From Oasisia sp. SBJ-2009 (taxonomy: Eukaryota > Annelida > Polychaeta > Sabellida > Siboglinidae), in NCBI GenBank assembly GCA_964017155.1, contig OZ024866.1:24066730-24130729 (forward strand): DNA of 64,000 nt, written 5' to 3'. Under the pieces are notes generated by a model. The model did not search any database. It was not told the DNA's origin and saw nothing but the letters and a program-made list of their open reading frames with translations. The position numbers and the translations under genes were made by a program. Position 1 is the first letter of the stretch. Each line of letters begins with the position of its first letter. Positions 1 through 13,089 of this stretch are shown one piece after another.

Positions 1-2372
1 ATTAATCTTACTTAGCCAGAGCGTGGGCTTAGTATAAGTTACAGTGTTGGCCAATGACAATGTTAATTATAAGTGAAAGAAACAGCTATTCAGTATTCAT
101 GACTTGCATTAAGTTGGTTACAACTTACAGTGGAGTGGACATACAATATCAACCAAATATGTTGCTGCTTGATTATATAAATTATTTTTTTGTTCAGTGC
201 CATATTGTCTGTCACTTAAGTTATACAGCATGTCCTTTTTACACTATTTTTAAAATACCGCATTCATTCTATTAAGCACACATGCCCTTATAAGTCGACA
301 CCCGATAGTTAGCAGCATGTGACCCCATGATGGTGACATCATCGATCTCCAAAACCATTGACTGTTTTTCCATATTGTTCTTCTCTAGAAATCCTTGTCA
401 TCAGGGGTGAAGTTGGTCATAAATTATGTTATTTGTTTTTTCTTCAACTTCTCTTCCATCACTTTATAGTCCTTTGGGACAAAGGTCTAATAGACCTATG
501 GCATCACCAAACATGTACCGTCTGATCTGAATTTTGCATTATACATTTTTTAGAGTACTGTCACTATGCATGATAAATGTAAATTTATTGACACATTTTT
601 AAGCCTTCTAGGGTCCTTTAGGGCCTAATAATTAGTACATTTTTAATGTTCCTGTTTTATTCTAAACCTTCTGTAGCTTTTCCTCTAATTGTACATCTGA
701 GGGTAGCCATTGTACACACCAGATTTGTGGTTCACTACCAGGTTAGTCTTGTTAGTACACCCCCCCCCCCCCCCACACAACACCAGTCCAGCTAGACATG
801 CCCAGCATTCTATTGTCCATGGAGACTGACAAATTGCTCTCCCAGAGAAGTGATAGGGACTGTATCAATAACCAAGTAGATTCCTGTTAAACTGGACAGT
901 TGCTGCCTGCATGGTTTAAGCTATATCTTCATTGAAGCTACAGATTTTATATGCAAGTTGTGTTTATTTTGATGTTTGTTTAATTATCTTTAGAATGTGA
1001 CTTTGGTGTCTACTGGTTAGAGATATATATTGTTACCTTAAATGACAATTGACAAAGATATAAATTTGTTTCTCTAGACAACTATATAGTGAACAGTCAT
1101 GCACTTTATTGATATTGTCTGCTGCATTCACACAATATGGCTATGTTTCTGATCATCTCATGTGAATAACCAGATGCTAATTAGGTGATTACAGTGAATA
1201 TACTAGATGGTAACAATAATTCATTAAAATACATTTCATTCATAATAATCCAACTTGCGGGACTAGGCATGACATTAAAAGTCATATGTTTTTAGACGTT
1301 CAACTTGTAGAATTAGCTTTGTGGCATCTATTTAACTAACGCCTGATATTTATTCGAACACTACATCAGCAAGCATTTTATATGAACATGTGGATAATAC
1401 ACAAAAAAGTAAGAAATATTGTTCAAAGTAAAACTTTTTCAAGTCATGATATGTGGTGATGACACCAGTCTGAAGTATGGCCCTGTGAGATGTGTGTAAG
1501 ACATGCAGGTCACGTCTAACTGACATTGACATTGAATTATGGTCATAGACCTTTACAACAGCATTTCTTTTCCCTTGCACAACTTGGCTTGTATGGCATG
1601 GTACGTGATCATTGTCAAATATAAAATCGTGTCCGATTTGGTGAAGTCTCTTGTTAAGTCTACGACTGACTGACAACAAAAAGCAAGGATGATGAAAATA
1701 TTTATATCTACCCGTTGGATATGAATACAGTGTTATTTTACATTGTGTGTATATGTGAACATAACTATATTTTGACAGGCTTGTGAAATGACAGAAGAAT
1801 CCCCTCGGTGTTCCCTCCCTGTGACCCCAATAGGTGTCTTCAGTTTAGAGCACCTGTTTTTGTTGTTTTGTAAGCATGACTGTGATTGGCTTGTGAACAA
1901 TACTGTGTGCTTATAGTCGGAGGGTATTGACAATGACAGAGATAGCGTGCGTTGTGTTCTGCTGAGAAAAAATCAGTGCACTACTTCTTATTATGATTCA
2001 CTGCTTTTTGCCTCACTGGTCCAACAAAATAACCTGAAACGACTGAAAGTATAAATTTAAAACGGAGATATGCTTTATTGTGTGGCAGCATGAATTTTCA
2101 GTGTGTTTGTAGTATTGAAATTATTGATAGTACACTGCTCAAACTATTAATAGCAAACATACCAGCAGGGTTAAATGTGTGACACAGCATTTTAATGTTC
2201 ATAGTAAACAAGCCTTTTCAATTTCAGTTTGTAATTCTTAATAATTTGTATTTATTTATCAATAACCATCGACCATAGTTTTTCATAGTTCCTGGGTATT
2301 TGCTATTCTGTGCTGCTATTATTAATGTACAGTTATAAATGCAGTTAATATGCAATAGAATCACAATATATT

Positions 2373-2373
<1 letters not shown>

Positions 2374-2406
<33 letters not shown>
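2374..2406. repeat. (AT)n microsatellite
   Basis: About 16 uninterrupted AT dinucleotides. Confidence 0.95.
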
Positions 2407-2407
<1 letters not shown>

Positions 2408-3317
2408 CTATACCCAATATTAAGTCACCTTTGTGACCTTACTAGTGTTTCTGGTTCAGTGAATATAACTGACCTTAAAATGTCATTGCTGAACATGAAC
2501 AGGTTCATCTTTTGGGGAGTGGGTGGAATTGGAAATCTAGATATAGGAAGGTGCTTAAAATAAACAATTATTAAAGCTTTTTGCCCAGGATGATTCATTT
2601 TTAAAAGCAAATGTCTGGCAAGATTAATTTATGCATGTCAAATAATTGTAAAATTTCTGCAAGTTTCAAGTTCTTAATGCATAAATACATTTCATGATAT
2701 GAGTGATTGCATTTAGATTGCTAATTTTGATATTGATGTCATTGTTACAATGTTGTGTATGTATAAGTATAATGTCACTTGTCTCCCTCCCTACTTCACC
2801 ACTTTTTGTCAAATGGGACCTTTGAAAACACCCTTTACATTTAAGGTTTCAATACTTTGCATTGAGGCTAAATGTGTGCCTACTGCAGTCTTAGGAGATA
2901 AACATTGTATTCACAGACCAATCAGTGAGAGTCCCCTTCTCTATTTTTTATGTGTGATATAAACTTCTTCGTGAAGATGTTAACCTTGTTTTGCCGTAGC
3001 TTGCTGGGTATCAGTGTTATTAAGAAACTTGTTTTTTCAAGTTCGGTGTTTACGACACTTGGCATGTTCGGCGAACTTTGCCCTGTAAACAAACCCAGTT
3101 GTTTTGTGCTGACACCTAAGATGGACGTCTCCATGGCGATTGGTGAATGAACTTGGGAGTTGGAAGGCCTGTTTGTTCTCGATAACTGCTCTTGTTTGTG
3201 CTGCAATGTTTGGTTAATAGCGAGTGAAAACATTTGAGACAGAAGGGATGGGGAGTTTTGACTTGTGACCAGCAGAGGTACCAGATTATTACTTCCACAT
3301 GGTTGTTGAGTTAAGAG

Positions 3318-3446
3318 AACATGGTTACACTGTTAACATATGTTGTTGGGCAGTCAAACGTTGCTGCTCAATTGATGGAACATGATTGCTCAGTTGACAG
3401 AACATAGTTGGTCTGTTGACAAAACATGGTTGGTCAGTTACCCGAA
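3318..3446. repeat. 22-bp degenerate tandem repeat
   Basis: AACATGGTTGGTCAGTTGAC-like units recur at 3379, 3401 and 3423 with a 22-bp period, and a more diverged unit occurs at 3318. No further function can be read from it. Confidence 0.7.
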
Positions 3447-5979
3447 TTGAACCCAGCTAGTATAATATATGATACAGGCATTATGTTTGCCCAGTCAAAT
3501 ATTGTTGCAAAGTTTCTTTAGGTGAAATATGTTTTTATTAAATTTATAGATCTATTTTTAGTGTAACGTTCTTGTGTGGCTTATGGTAGAATTCATTTGA
3601 TAAGTATCATAATGATATAAATGCAGAATATTGTCACATGATCACATGATTTTGAACACAACAACTATCTTGCCAACTGATGTGTTTGTAATTATTAAAA
3701 ATAACTAGTAGTAATTGTTATTGAACATTGAACCAAACAATTATGACGACTGCACTGCACCATATGCTACATGGTAGAGCCCATATCTCACTTGAAACAG
3801 GTACTCGTAATTTGCGCGTATGAGTGTTGTGATTGCAGCGTTGGTTCCCCACCGTGATGATAGTGAATTATAGGCCCCATAAACTCATTTTTATGTGTTG
3901 GAATCAGGTCATAGGCCTTCTGCTATTACTCCCCGGGAACCCTGTAGCTCTGGCTATGTTGTTTACACAAGGCTCCACGGGGATCCTTCATTAACTCTAA
4001 TGTTTAGTAATAGAACATGGCTGCTCTGTGGAGCTTTTATTCTTACCCATTTGATACCCAAATCCGATTTATGATGATTTATTTAAATCAAGTGAGCGGG
4101 TCTAATTTTGATGAAAATGGCTAGAAATCTCTTTAAAGTTTTGCGTTGACAGGATACGAACTTGAGTTCTGCTTGCATCTGCAATGTTATGTCTGCGTCA
4201 TGGTTGTTTACGACTGGTGTTTTGTGGAGAGAAACCCAGCATTTGGTGTTTACCATTTGAAAAGATGGCCTTGTGTTGGGTTGTGTTGAGACAGCACTTT
4301 CAATTGTGTCAGTGGCCTAGATGTGGCACATTGGTCCAACGGCACAAACAGTCGCTTTCTTGTGTGTCCTGTGACCAAGATGAGATTTATGGGCGGGCGA
4401 GTGTCTCATGGTATGGGTGGCTGCGGCTGCGTTAACTTGGATACATACATTATGGTGTCGTTAATGCCATTCAGTGGTCTTTTTGCCTGCCACACACTTC
4501 AGTTAAAGAGTGCGGTGGTGGTGCCGGCTGTCAGACTTACTGCGGTGCACTTTGACCCCCACTGTTGGCTTGAGCGAGTTGTGTTTGTCAAGACTGCCCT
4601 TGAAGTTGTTGTTGGTCTAAGTCCTGTTTAGCGCTTGCTTTCGTGAAAAAACCTAGTTTAGATTCCAACGTCCATGAGTAATTGAATGAATCCAGTGCGG
4701 CTGTGGCTCAGTTTGCAGTGATTCGATGTCGGCAATAAGCGTTATCAGTTTTGTGTGAAAATTTGCGTCAGTAAGTTCGTGCCGTATCACTGATTTTGTG
4801 TTTTTACGCCCGTTTATAATACTTTGTAGCTGTCGCGTCGTTACAGATACCAGATGGCCTTTCGCTGCTAAGCTGGAATATTTGTGCTGAGATAAATGTT
4901 AGTGTAGTGTGGTTTGTAAATGGGTCATTTGACTTGCAGACGTTCAGCATACATTTTATTTTATTGTTCTTAAAACGTGGTTAATTGGTGTACTCAAAAT
5001 AAATTAGAACTTTGTAGTTCAAGTGAGTGTTTGTATTTGGTTGACTTTTTGGTGGACTTAACTTTTTATGTGTACTCACAACTGATAGTGACAAATAGAT
5101 TGCATGATAGTGGGGGGAGGGGCACAAAGGTGGCTATGGAACTTACCCTCAATATTTTAAATTCTAAACAACTCCCATTAAGAAGCCAGCCATTGATACA
5201 GTGACAGTTTCTTCATTTGTAACCAATCGTAGGGTGTTCTTCGCTATTTTATAGGTCAAAACTGTTCTGGTGTTTGGACCCAGCAACTGTCCTTTACATA
5301 GTACAACATACACACTCGATTTTTCCAGAACCGAGTTTCACACATCTTTCTATAGTACATTGTCGAAAAGTAGACAGAAAAGAAGCATTTAAAAATAATA
5401 CACACAAAAGTGTCAGATGACAGTGAGATGGTGACGTCATCTGGCCAATAGTCCAACGACCGCAACAAAATGAATTCAGCAATAAACAAATCACAATTAC
5501 TTTGCGCCTGCTGGAAATGTGTCTGAAAACTACTCAGTATTGTGTGTGTGTTCACAGCATGTGAAGTGCCAGTACTCAGCCGGGATTAGGCAAATAGATT
5601 GCTCACAGTGCCTGTTATGTATTTATTGTGATAGTGGCTTTGCTGTCCTCAGTTGTTTCTTGCCTGGAGAAGTCTTTGAAATGTTTTAATGACAGAGCAC
5701 ATTTGACAGAGACAGTGGGAGACAGAGTGTGTTAGTGTTGTTGTTTAGTTGTCACAGAGACAAGTAGAATTCGAGTAAGACTAACATTTACTTGGGTGGG
5801 GTTGTAACTCCATTTTGTCCGTTTATGTAGTTACATGTTGTGAGTAATAAGCACATACTTCAATGGAGATGGGGTAAGTAAAACGATAGCAGCAAAGAGC
5901 GAGTAGGGAGCTTTGTTTGAGTTGATAAGTAGCTGATGTCAGTGATGACAGCTGTCTGAAGTCACCCAGTTGTTTACAT

Positions 5980-6041
5980 GGGTGGGTGGGTGGGTGGGAG
6001 GGTGGGTGGGTGGGTGGGTGGGTGGGAGGGAGGGAGGGGGA
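5980..6041. repeat. GGGT/GGGA run, G-quadruplex-prone
   Basis: About 60 bases of (GGTG)n and (GGAG)n on the + strand, with more than a dozen G-triplets separated by one base. Such a sequence meets the usual G3N1-7 quadruplex pattern several times over. Confidence 0.9.
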
Positions 6042-8660
6042 GCTGACATTGAATAACTCAGTAGATTTGTGTTACCACACTACTAGTGTCTCTCCAGGGC
6101 TTTATGCAGGATCAAATTATTGCCAGTCACATATATTTTTGGTGTGCATATGGATGTTAACTGTTAAGCCAGTTCACAAACTAGAAATGTATTTTTTGAC
6201 CTGGAATGGACTACAAACACTCATGTGACACCATTTATGCTCACTTTCAAGGCATACCTAACAATATCTATGGTTTTGGAAAACCTTTCTCCTTCGTTTT
6301 CTTACCCGTCCATCACCCATCCAAATGACAGGTGGACTGGTCACTGCATAAAGCTATGTCAGTCTCTCTATCATCATCCCTCTTGGGCTGTGTCATCTTA
6401 CTCTACCCTCTGGCTTGTGACTTTCAAACTTACCCCTGGTGCCCGCTGACAACCATCTAACCAGATGTTTCTCTGCTGTGCGTTGCCATGGAAACCTGGT
6501 AAAGCTCAAGTTCTCTGGCAGTCCTCAGCAAGCGGTCTCCAAGCTTAGATGGGTCTTTGTTGAGTTTATTAGTACATGTCTATAGACTTCTATTGGTGTA
6601 AAAACACTCTGGACTCTCTATGGTCGACACAGACTTAAACTAGCGTCTGTGTGGTTTGCGTGGATAGACGTCATCGTGGCTCGTGGCTTGTTTTTAATAA
6701 ATCTGGTTTCATCTGCTCTTTGTTCTAGGTAGCAAAGTGCCAGTCGTGCATAATTCCATTTGCTGCAAGTTTCTTGGTAAATCGGATTTGCACGCAGTTG
6801 GACTAGACTCAGTGATTCAGGGGGTAAAGCCATGCGCATTTCCTACGTGCATTTTTTGTGCCAAACATGGCGTTTCAGTTTCGTTTTTACCATGTTGGTT
6901 TTGAGTACAGTGATGCTGTACTCAAACGGAACGAAGGGGTTAATGTTCTACAGAAGCTTGACCGTCCAGTTTTTAAGACTCAGCTGCTCAGTTTTGTTGG
7001 AATCTTTCACTACCGCATGAGGTAAACAAAAACAGTCTAGGGATCAACAGTTGTGTTGTTGTGTGTTATTTTCTTAAATAAACAACATCATTTTTTTTTT
7101 TTTTTTTGCGAGGGCATATATAGTTTTTGTCACTAAACACTGTCAAGTAATATTGATACATAAATGTAATTCTTTAAAGAGAACAACACTGGTATGGATT
7201 TTGAGGTAGAAGATTGTGTGTGTCACCTGTTAAGCTCTGGGCAGTGGTCAAGCTATACCCTGGACATGCATGAGGGTGTGGTTTCACAGTTTTTGCAGCA
7301 AGATAATTTAGCTGCATGATAATGTAACGGGGAGAACCAGTAGACACATTTGCACTCCCCATCACCTGTTTCTATCACCGTGGTAACTGGATGAGCTTGG
7401 TGGCTGCGGAGGCTGAGACTTGCAGGTTACTAATGCGCAGTGACTGCATTGACATCAGCCTTGTAGTGGCAGGCGTTTTATAGCCCCAGTTGATCTTCCA
7501 AGGAGTGATATCATTTCCAAAGAGTGATATCATGACTTGTTTAGTTCTTGTAGCGTAAACATTGTATAATAAGCATGCGAGTAATGTAAACACATTTAGA
7601 GCTCTCGGTGGGGTAATGGATAAAAGACACTGGAAAGCTTTTTGGAAGATGCAGTACCAAAATACGTAGTCATCTAGACGTGTCTGGTGAATGTCTTGGT
7701 ATATTTCACGGGTAAAATCAGACAAATGTCTCATTTTGATCAATGTTCAAACACTTGAGTTGTCAGTGGTATATGGGTGTGTGAGAGTGATTAGTGCTGA
7801 ATGTATGCCTATTGCCTATTAACCATGATTTATTTTAATTAAGCACACAGAGTTAGTTTTGTTAACTATTCCATCCATCATCTCTAAAGGTGTATGGATA
7901 TAGCTATATAAGCTGTCTCCAAGCTCTCTACATGTGTAGCTGTATTGATTAATTTATATTTCTCGTAATTCGTAAACTAAAAGGTTAAGTTCCTTGTGTG
8001 ATCAGATAAATTAATTGCCACTGGTTTGAAAACCAGGAAATGTAATTGTTATAGTCAAAGTGCCACTGGATGCAGTTGTAAAATGTGTGCTAAGTGGTAG
8101 ACGATCACTCCCCTAGAGCAAGTCTTGACACTAGTGGCTCACTCTCAGACTACTGCTCAGATGTCCATTGTCAGACTACTTAATTCAGATGCCCAACACA
8201 CCTTTCTGTACTTTCAAAACCAGTTTAATATAATATACTATAGTAATTTGTTTTATCAACCCACATCCTTTTCTCTCTGAAAACACATTGGTAGATACGT
8301 CATGCATTTAGTTTAACAAACATTTAGTTTAATTAACATTTGTAATACAGTTTATTAATTAATGCCTTCTTTTTATTAATCTTCTAAATGCAATTTCTCT
8401 TCATGCTGCAACACTGACATTAGTAATAATATAAAAGATGTTAGATTTTGTTAGAATATAATATACATGTATATATCAAACCAGGAGTGGCATATATTTG
8501 AGTGTAAATCCTTGGGGTGACTTGGGTTAGGGGTGGGATAGGGAGGAGGGGGTCCTGGAGGAGTATGGAGTGAGTGCAGTTAGGCCAGCTGCCCTCCAGT
8601 AACTGCTGTCTTCCCCCTCCCCTTCCCCTTCCCCCTCCCCCAGATCACCTTACACTGCAC

Positions 8661-8676
8661 CCATATATGGCAGCTG
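8661..8676. promoter_or_regulatory. CArG box joined directly to an E-box
   Basis: CCATATATGG is a perfect SRF-type CArG box and is followed without a gap by CAGCTG, an E-box of the type used by myogenic bHLH factors. It lies 18 bp after a ~40-base C/T tract that ends in CCCCCAG (8643), which would also be a very strong splice acceptor. Confidence 0.4.
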
Positions 8677-9730
8677 CTCCTGGGGAGCCCACTGAGCTAC
8701 TGGCAGCAACCAGGGATCACTGAGTGGGTCCAGGCTGCACGGACCAGTCCATGCCGGATCCTCATCCCAGGGGGTGTTCGTTGTCAGGTTTCTTTAAAAT
8801 GAAATCGGCTTAGATTGGAAGAAATTGGGTCACGACAGAGCGATTGTGTTGGTTTGTGTTTCAGGTTGTCTCTTGGGTTGCATATGGGGTAAGTTGGGTC
8901 TCACTTTCTGGGGAATGGTGTGGTGCATATGGTGTCACCCCTTTAGGTAATGGCTGTTGCCATCTGGGCCATAAGTTTATACCTTGGTCTTTTGTCTGGT
9001 CACCACCAGTAGAATGTCCAGGCGGTTGATTGAGGCACACAACACTAGGGGGCGTTGTTTCTGGGCCAGCCTTCACTCGTAGACACGCTGGCACACACGT
9101 GTGCATGTTCTATATTTGCGTCGTCGTTCCATCCCCGCGTTCATTGGTCTGTCGTGACTTCCCTCACATGAATGCTGGGAAGCAGTCGGGGTATTTTTAT
9201 TGCGCATTCAGATGTCGATGTGCAGGTTCAGAACACAGAAGCCTGGTAAGCTGCGATGGCGACCCCCGCGTGGACTCCACCCTGGTGGCAGCGACACACA
9301 CGTGTGTGCGGCCGCTGTCTCCCGCTATTAAAACACACCACCTGCTCCCGCTCCTGCTCCCACTTTGGATCCCCGCATTCCCCGGTTGTTTACTTCCTCC
9401 CCTCCGAGTGATGTGTGCCAGTGTGGTTGCTTTCACCGTTTTCTTCTCTTCGCCGTTTTAGATACGGAAGCTGGGTTACCAGTAGTTGCTTTTGAACTTT
9501 TGTTGTTCCCTTGTCAGTAACGGAGGCTTGTGGGTGTTGGGAAACTGCTCTGCTTCCTTCGCACGACAGATGGAAAAAGTTTAACATCAATCTGAAACGC
9601 CAAATCATATTACTGTATGGAGATATCAAACTTGCAATGTTATTTGTTTCTGTCTTGGATTTATTGCTAATTACTACCTGAAACCCACAATAGATGTTGA
9701 GGCTTGCATAATTGTCACAGTTCACTGTAG

Positions 9731-10602
9731 GATGAATATGTAACTGTAGACATGTTGTCTTGTGGCATCTATAAGATGAATATGTAACTGTAGGCATGTT
9801 GTTTTGTGGCATCTATAAGATGAATATGTCACAGTAGGCATGTTGTTTTGTGGCATCTATAACATGAATATGTAACTGTAGGCATGTTGTTTTGTGGCGT
9901 CTATAAGATGAATATGTCACAGTAGGCATGTTGTTTTGTGGCTTCTATAAAATGATCCAGTCATTGTACACATGTTGTCTTGTGGCTTCTATAAGATGAT
10001 CCAGTCATTGTGCACATGTTGTCTTGTGGCTTCTATAAGATGATCCAGTCATTGTATACATGTTGTATTGTGGCTTCTATAAGATGATCCAGTCATTGTA
10101 CACATGTTGTCTTGTGGCTTCTATAAGATGATCCAGTCATTGTATACATGTTGTCTTGTGGCTTCTATAAGATGATCCAATCATTGTACACATATTGTCT
10201 TGTGGCTTCTATAAGATGATCCAATCATTGTACACATGTTGTCTTGTGGCGTCTATAAGATGATCCAGTCATTGTACACATGTTGTCTTGTGGCTTCTAT
10301 AAGATGATCCAGTCATTGTACACATGTTGTCTTGTGGCGTCTATAAGATGATCCAGTCATTGTACACGTGTTGTCTTGTGGCTTCTATAAGATGATCCAG
10401 TCATTGTACACATGTTGTCTTGTGGCTTCTATAAGACGATCCAGTCATTGTACACGTGTTTTCTTGTGGCTTCTATAAGATGATCCAGTCTCTGTACACG
10501 TGTTGTCTTGTGGCTTCTATAAGATGATCCAGTCTCTGTACATGTGTTGTCTTGTGGCTTCTATAAGATGATCCAGTCATTGTACACATGTTGTCTTGTG
10601 GC
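9731..10602. repeat. 44-bp minisatellite, 20 units in two blocks
   Basis: The units share TTGTGGCTTCTATAAGATGA and have a strict 44-bp period. The first five units (9731-9950) carry GAATATGTAACTGTAGGCATG; the next fifteen (9951-10602) carry GATCCAGTCATTGTACACATG. This segregation shows that the array grew from two ancestral unit types rather than homogenising throughout. Degenerate remnants (TTGTGGTTTGCACGG, TTTTGTGGCTTACAG) continue to about 10760. Confidence 0.95.
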
Positions 10603-10760
10603 TGCCACGATGACATTAGCAGTTGTCCTGTTGCTGTGCGGGTTCAGTAAAATCTCATCAGTGTTCTGTGGCTTCTGTTAGTTAGTTGGCAACCTTGGCA
10701 TGTTGCCTTGTGGTTTGCACGGTATGTCACAATATTGTTGGTATGTTGTTTTGTGGCTTA

Positions 10761-13089
10761 CAGAACATATTAGAATTGACACTGACAAAACCATGTAAAT
10801 GATAAAGTTTGGATAGATTCTTGGGTGTCTGATATTGTATGTACACCTACCTTAACATTAGATGTTGAATTGTTGATATTATCATTCATATTATTGTACC
10901 ACGTACCATAAAATACATCAGTTGATTACTAATTTCCTTCGCACCATTGATGTACTCTATAATAAACCGTTGACCTTAGATAACAACGTAGAAATATCCT
11001 GTTGTGATTATCAAGGTAAGTTTATATTTAGTGTTAGACATTACTTGTTTAACTTAATTATTTGATTATTGAGGGGAAAAGTGCACTGGCTGTTTGACAT
11101 AATATTAGACTTTACATGGTTAAAAAAAATTGATAATGAACTACTATTGTTTGTAGTATTAGACGGCATTTCCAAGTAGTATATGAAGGACAAACGTGAA
11201 TGGAAGTTGTGTGTAATCTGGAATCTGGATTGTGTCTTACATGACTGACGTTTTGTGAGAATAAAGGAGCGAGATTACGATAGAGAATAAAGGTGGTGTG
11301 TGTGTGTGGCAGTGTGCGGGGCAGGAGCTCATGGCTGTGAATACAACCACACCTGAGTGACCTCACAGTCCTCCATTGATTGACTTATAAGGCCAGTCGT
11401 TGCGTGATCACTGGAGGTCGGTGCCACATGATTAATTCACGACCCGATCATTAATTCATTCGCGTGTGCCGCTGATAACAACAACTGGCGACTGGTGCAG
11501 TGACCTCGTGGTCCGTCATCCCCGAGAAAGGTTAAGTGGTAGAGAAACTGCTTCATTAAGTGGCTGTGTATCTTCGCTGATAGTGTCTGTGGTAATCGCA
11601 GCAGTGGGGTCGCCACGAGTGATTGTGTCCGACCGATTCGATCCGATCCAATCCGACTTGTTCGCTCCATATCCGATGCTGTTTTCTGATTGCCGTCGAG
11701 AGGTGATCACGTCCGTTGGATCACATGTGTGATCACGTCCGTTGTGGTCACCTGTGTGATCACATTCGCTGGATCACCTGTTGATGTGTTGTGGAAGATA
11801 GGAAAAGCATATTCATGTTCGATGGGATACTCAATAAGAAGCTGTATATCAACCAGTTGGTGACATCTACAATCAGTAGGTGGGTTTGGGGACAATTTGT
11901 AAAATACGTTGTACAATGTGTGAATTAAAGTTTGTTACTCTGAAGATAATTCCAAAACACAGATCAAGTGTTTTTTTTTTGGGGGGGATACGGCTGTTTT
12001 GGATCCATCAACTTGACCATTGAAACAGGTGAGATGTCAATCAAAGTCACCTGTATACTTATGCACACACTGACCTTTGACCTCGTAATTAAATGGATTA
12101 AACCTTTTCCTAAGAATCAAACTGAGATGTTATCTTAGGATCAGAGGAGTGGCTTATCTTTGTTGGTGGAAATGTCAAAGTACTTGGCCTGGGGCTTAAT
12201 GCTCTACCTGCCAGCGTTTGTTTGATTAGTTAACTGTTTATCTGATAATGGTTAGGTAGGTTTAGGTTTGCCTGTAGCTTGGCATCAGTCCCGCGTGCTG
12301 TCAAGTACAAGCCGTGCTTTGTTGTACATGTAATGTGTCCGGTTGTATTACTACTATGTGGGTTAGTTGTTTCTATAATTATTAATAAGTTTATTTATAT
12401 ATAACACAATGCGATGGTGGGTGGAAATAGCCTCATGTTTTGCGTTGATGCTGTATGATATAACAGACTACTTCCATTATTAATAGTGGCATTGATGATA
12501 ACCATGATGTAATATTAATGGGGATTTCTGTGAAATGTTGCCATGTAGAGGTATGACAATGTTGGGACAGAAATGAAGGTAGTTCTATATTTTAGCCACT
12601 GGTCATTATATTGGGGCTATCTTCCTCTTAGCTTTACTACCTGATCTGACATTTTGCTATATGTGGCTACTGGCTACTTCGCCACACTTTTCTGTTTGAT
12701 AAGTATTAGGTATGTGTAGAGTCTACCAGTGGTTGTTTGCTTTCTGTATGTCTCGCCACACCAACATCTGAAGATTTCATATCTTCCTTCATCAACATAG
12801 TAAAACTTTTTCAGTAACTTTTAGTTAACACAAAGTAAGAAATGCACGTTACAACCAGTTCATACCAACTGTTATGTTGTGGGCCTCGTGATTGTCTTCT
12901 CATAGATATACAATACATATTTTATGAGAATAGTATTATTAATTTTATTAATTTTCAATATTATTCTTTCTTATGTCTAGTAACGCCAGAGAAGCCGTCC
13001 TTGGCCACACAGACTCAGTTTACTCGTAGTCACAACAGCACCACCTGGTGGTGTAGTGTGTCAGTCAGGAGGTGTACTGTTGGCGTGTA
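10761..13089. other. noncoding DNA
   Basis: AT-rich and unremarkable except for the GATCAC repeat near 11.7 kb and a T8G7 run near 11970-11986. No gene recognised. Confidence 0.6.
11704..11785. repeat. short tandem repeat of GTGATCAC palindromes
   Basis: GATCACGTCCGTTG, TGTGATCACGTCCGTTG and TGTGATCACATTCGCTGG follow each other with a spacing of about 28 bp; GTGATCAC is an 8-bp palindrome. It lies just after a GATCCGATCC-type run (11635-11660). Confidence 0.7.

Larger units (their letters stand above)
1..9730. other. noncoding DNA left of the 44-bp array
   Basis: AT-rich, apart from G+C-richer parts at 4.1-4.9, 8.5-8.8 and 8.9-9.5 kb. It holds poly-C (about 760-775), the (AT)n, the 22-bp repeat, the G-quadruplex run, a near-perfect RFX-like GTTGCCATGGAAAC (6483-6496), a T-run at 7090-7107 and a small duplication of GAGTGATATCAT near 7504-7534. 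None of the short open frames shows conservation-like composition or known motifs. Confidence 0.6.

Noticed and set aside
9030..9461. 143-codon open frame on the + strand
   Set aside because: No recognisable domain, biased to a G+C-rich patch, and an overlapping minus-strand frame is equally open.
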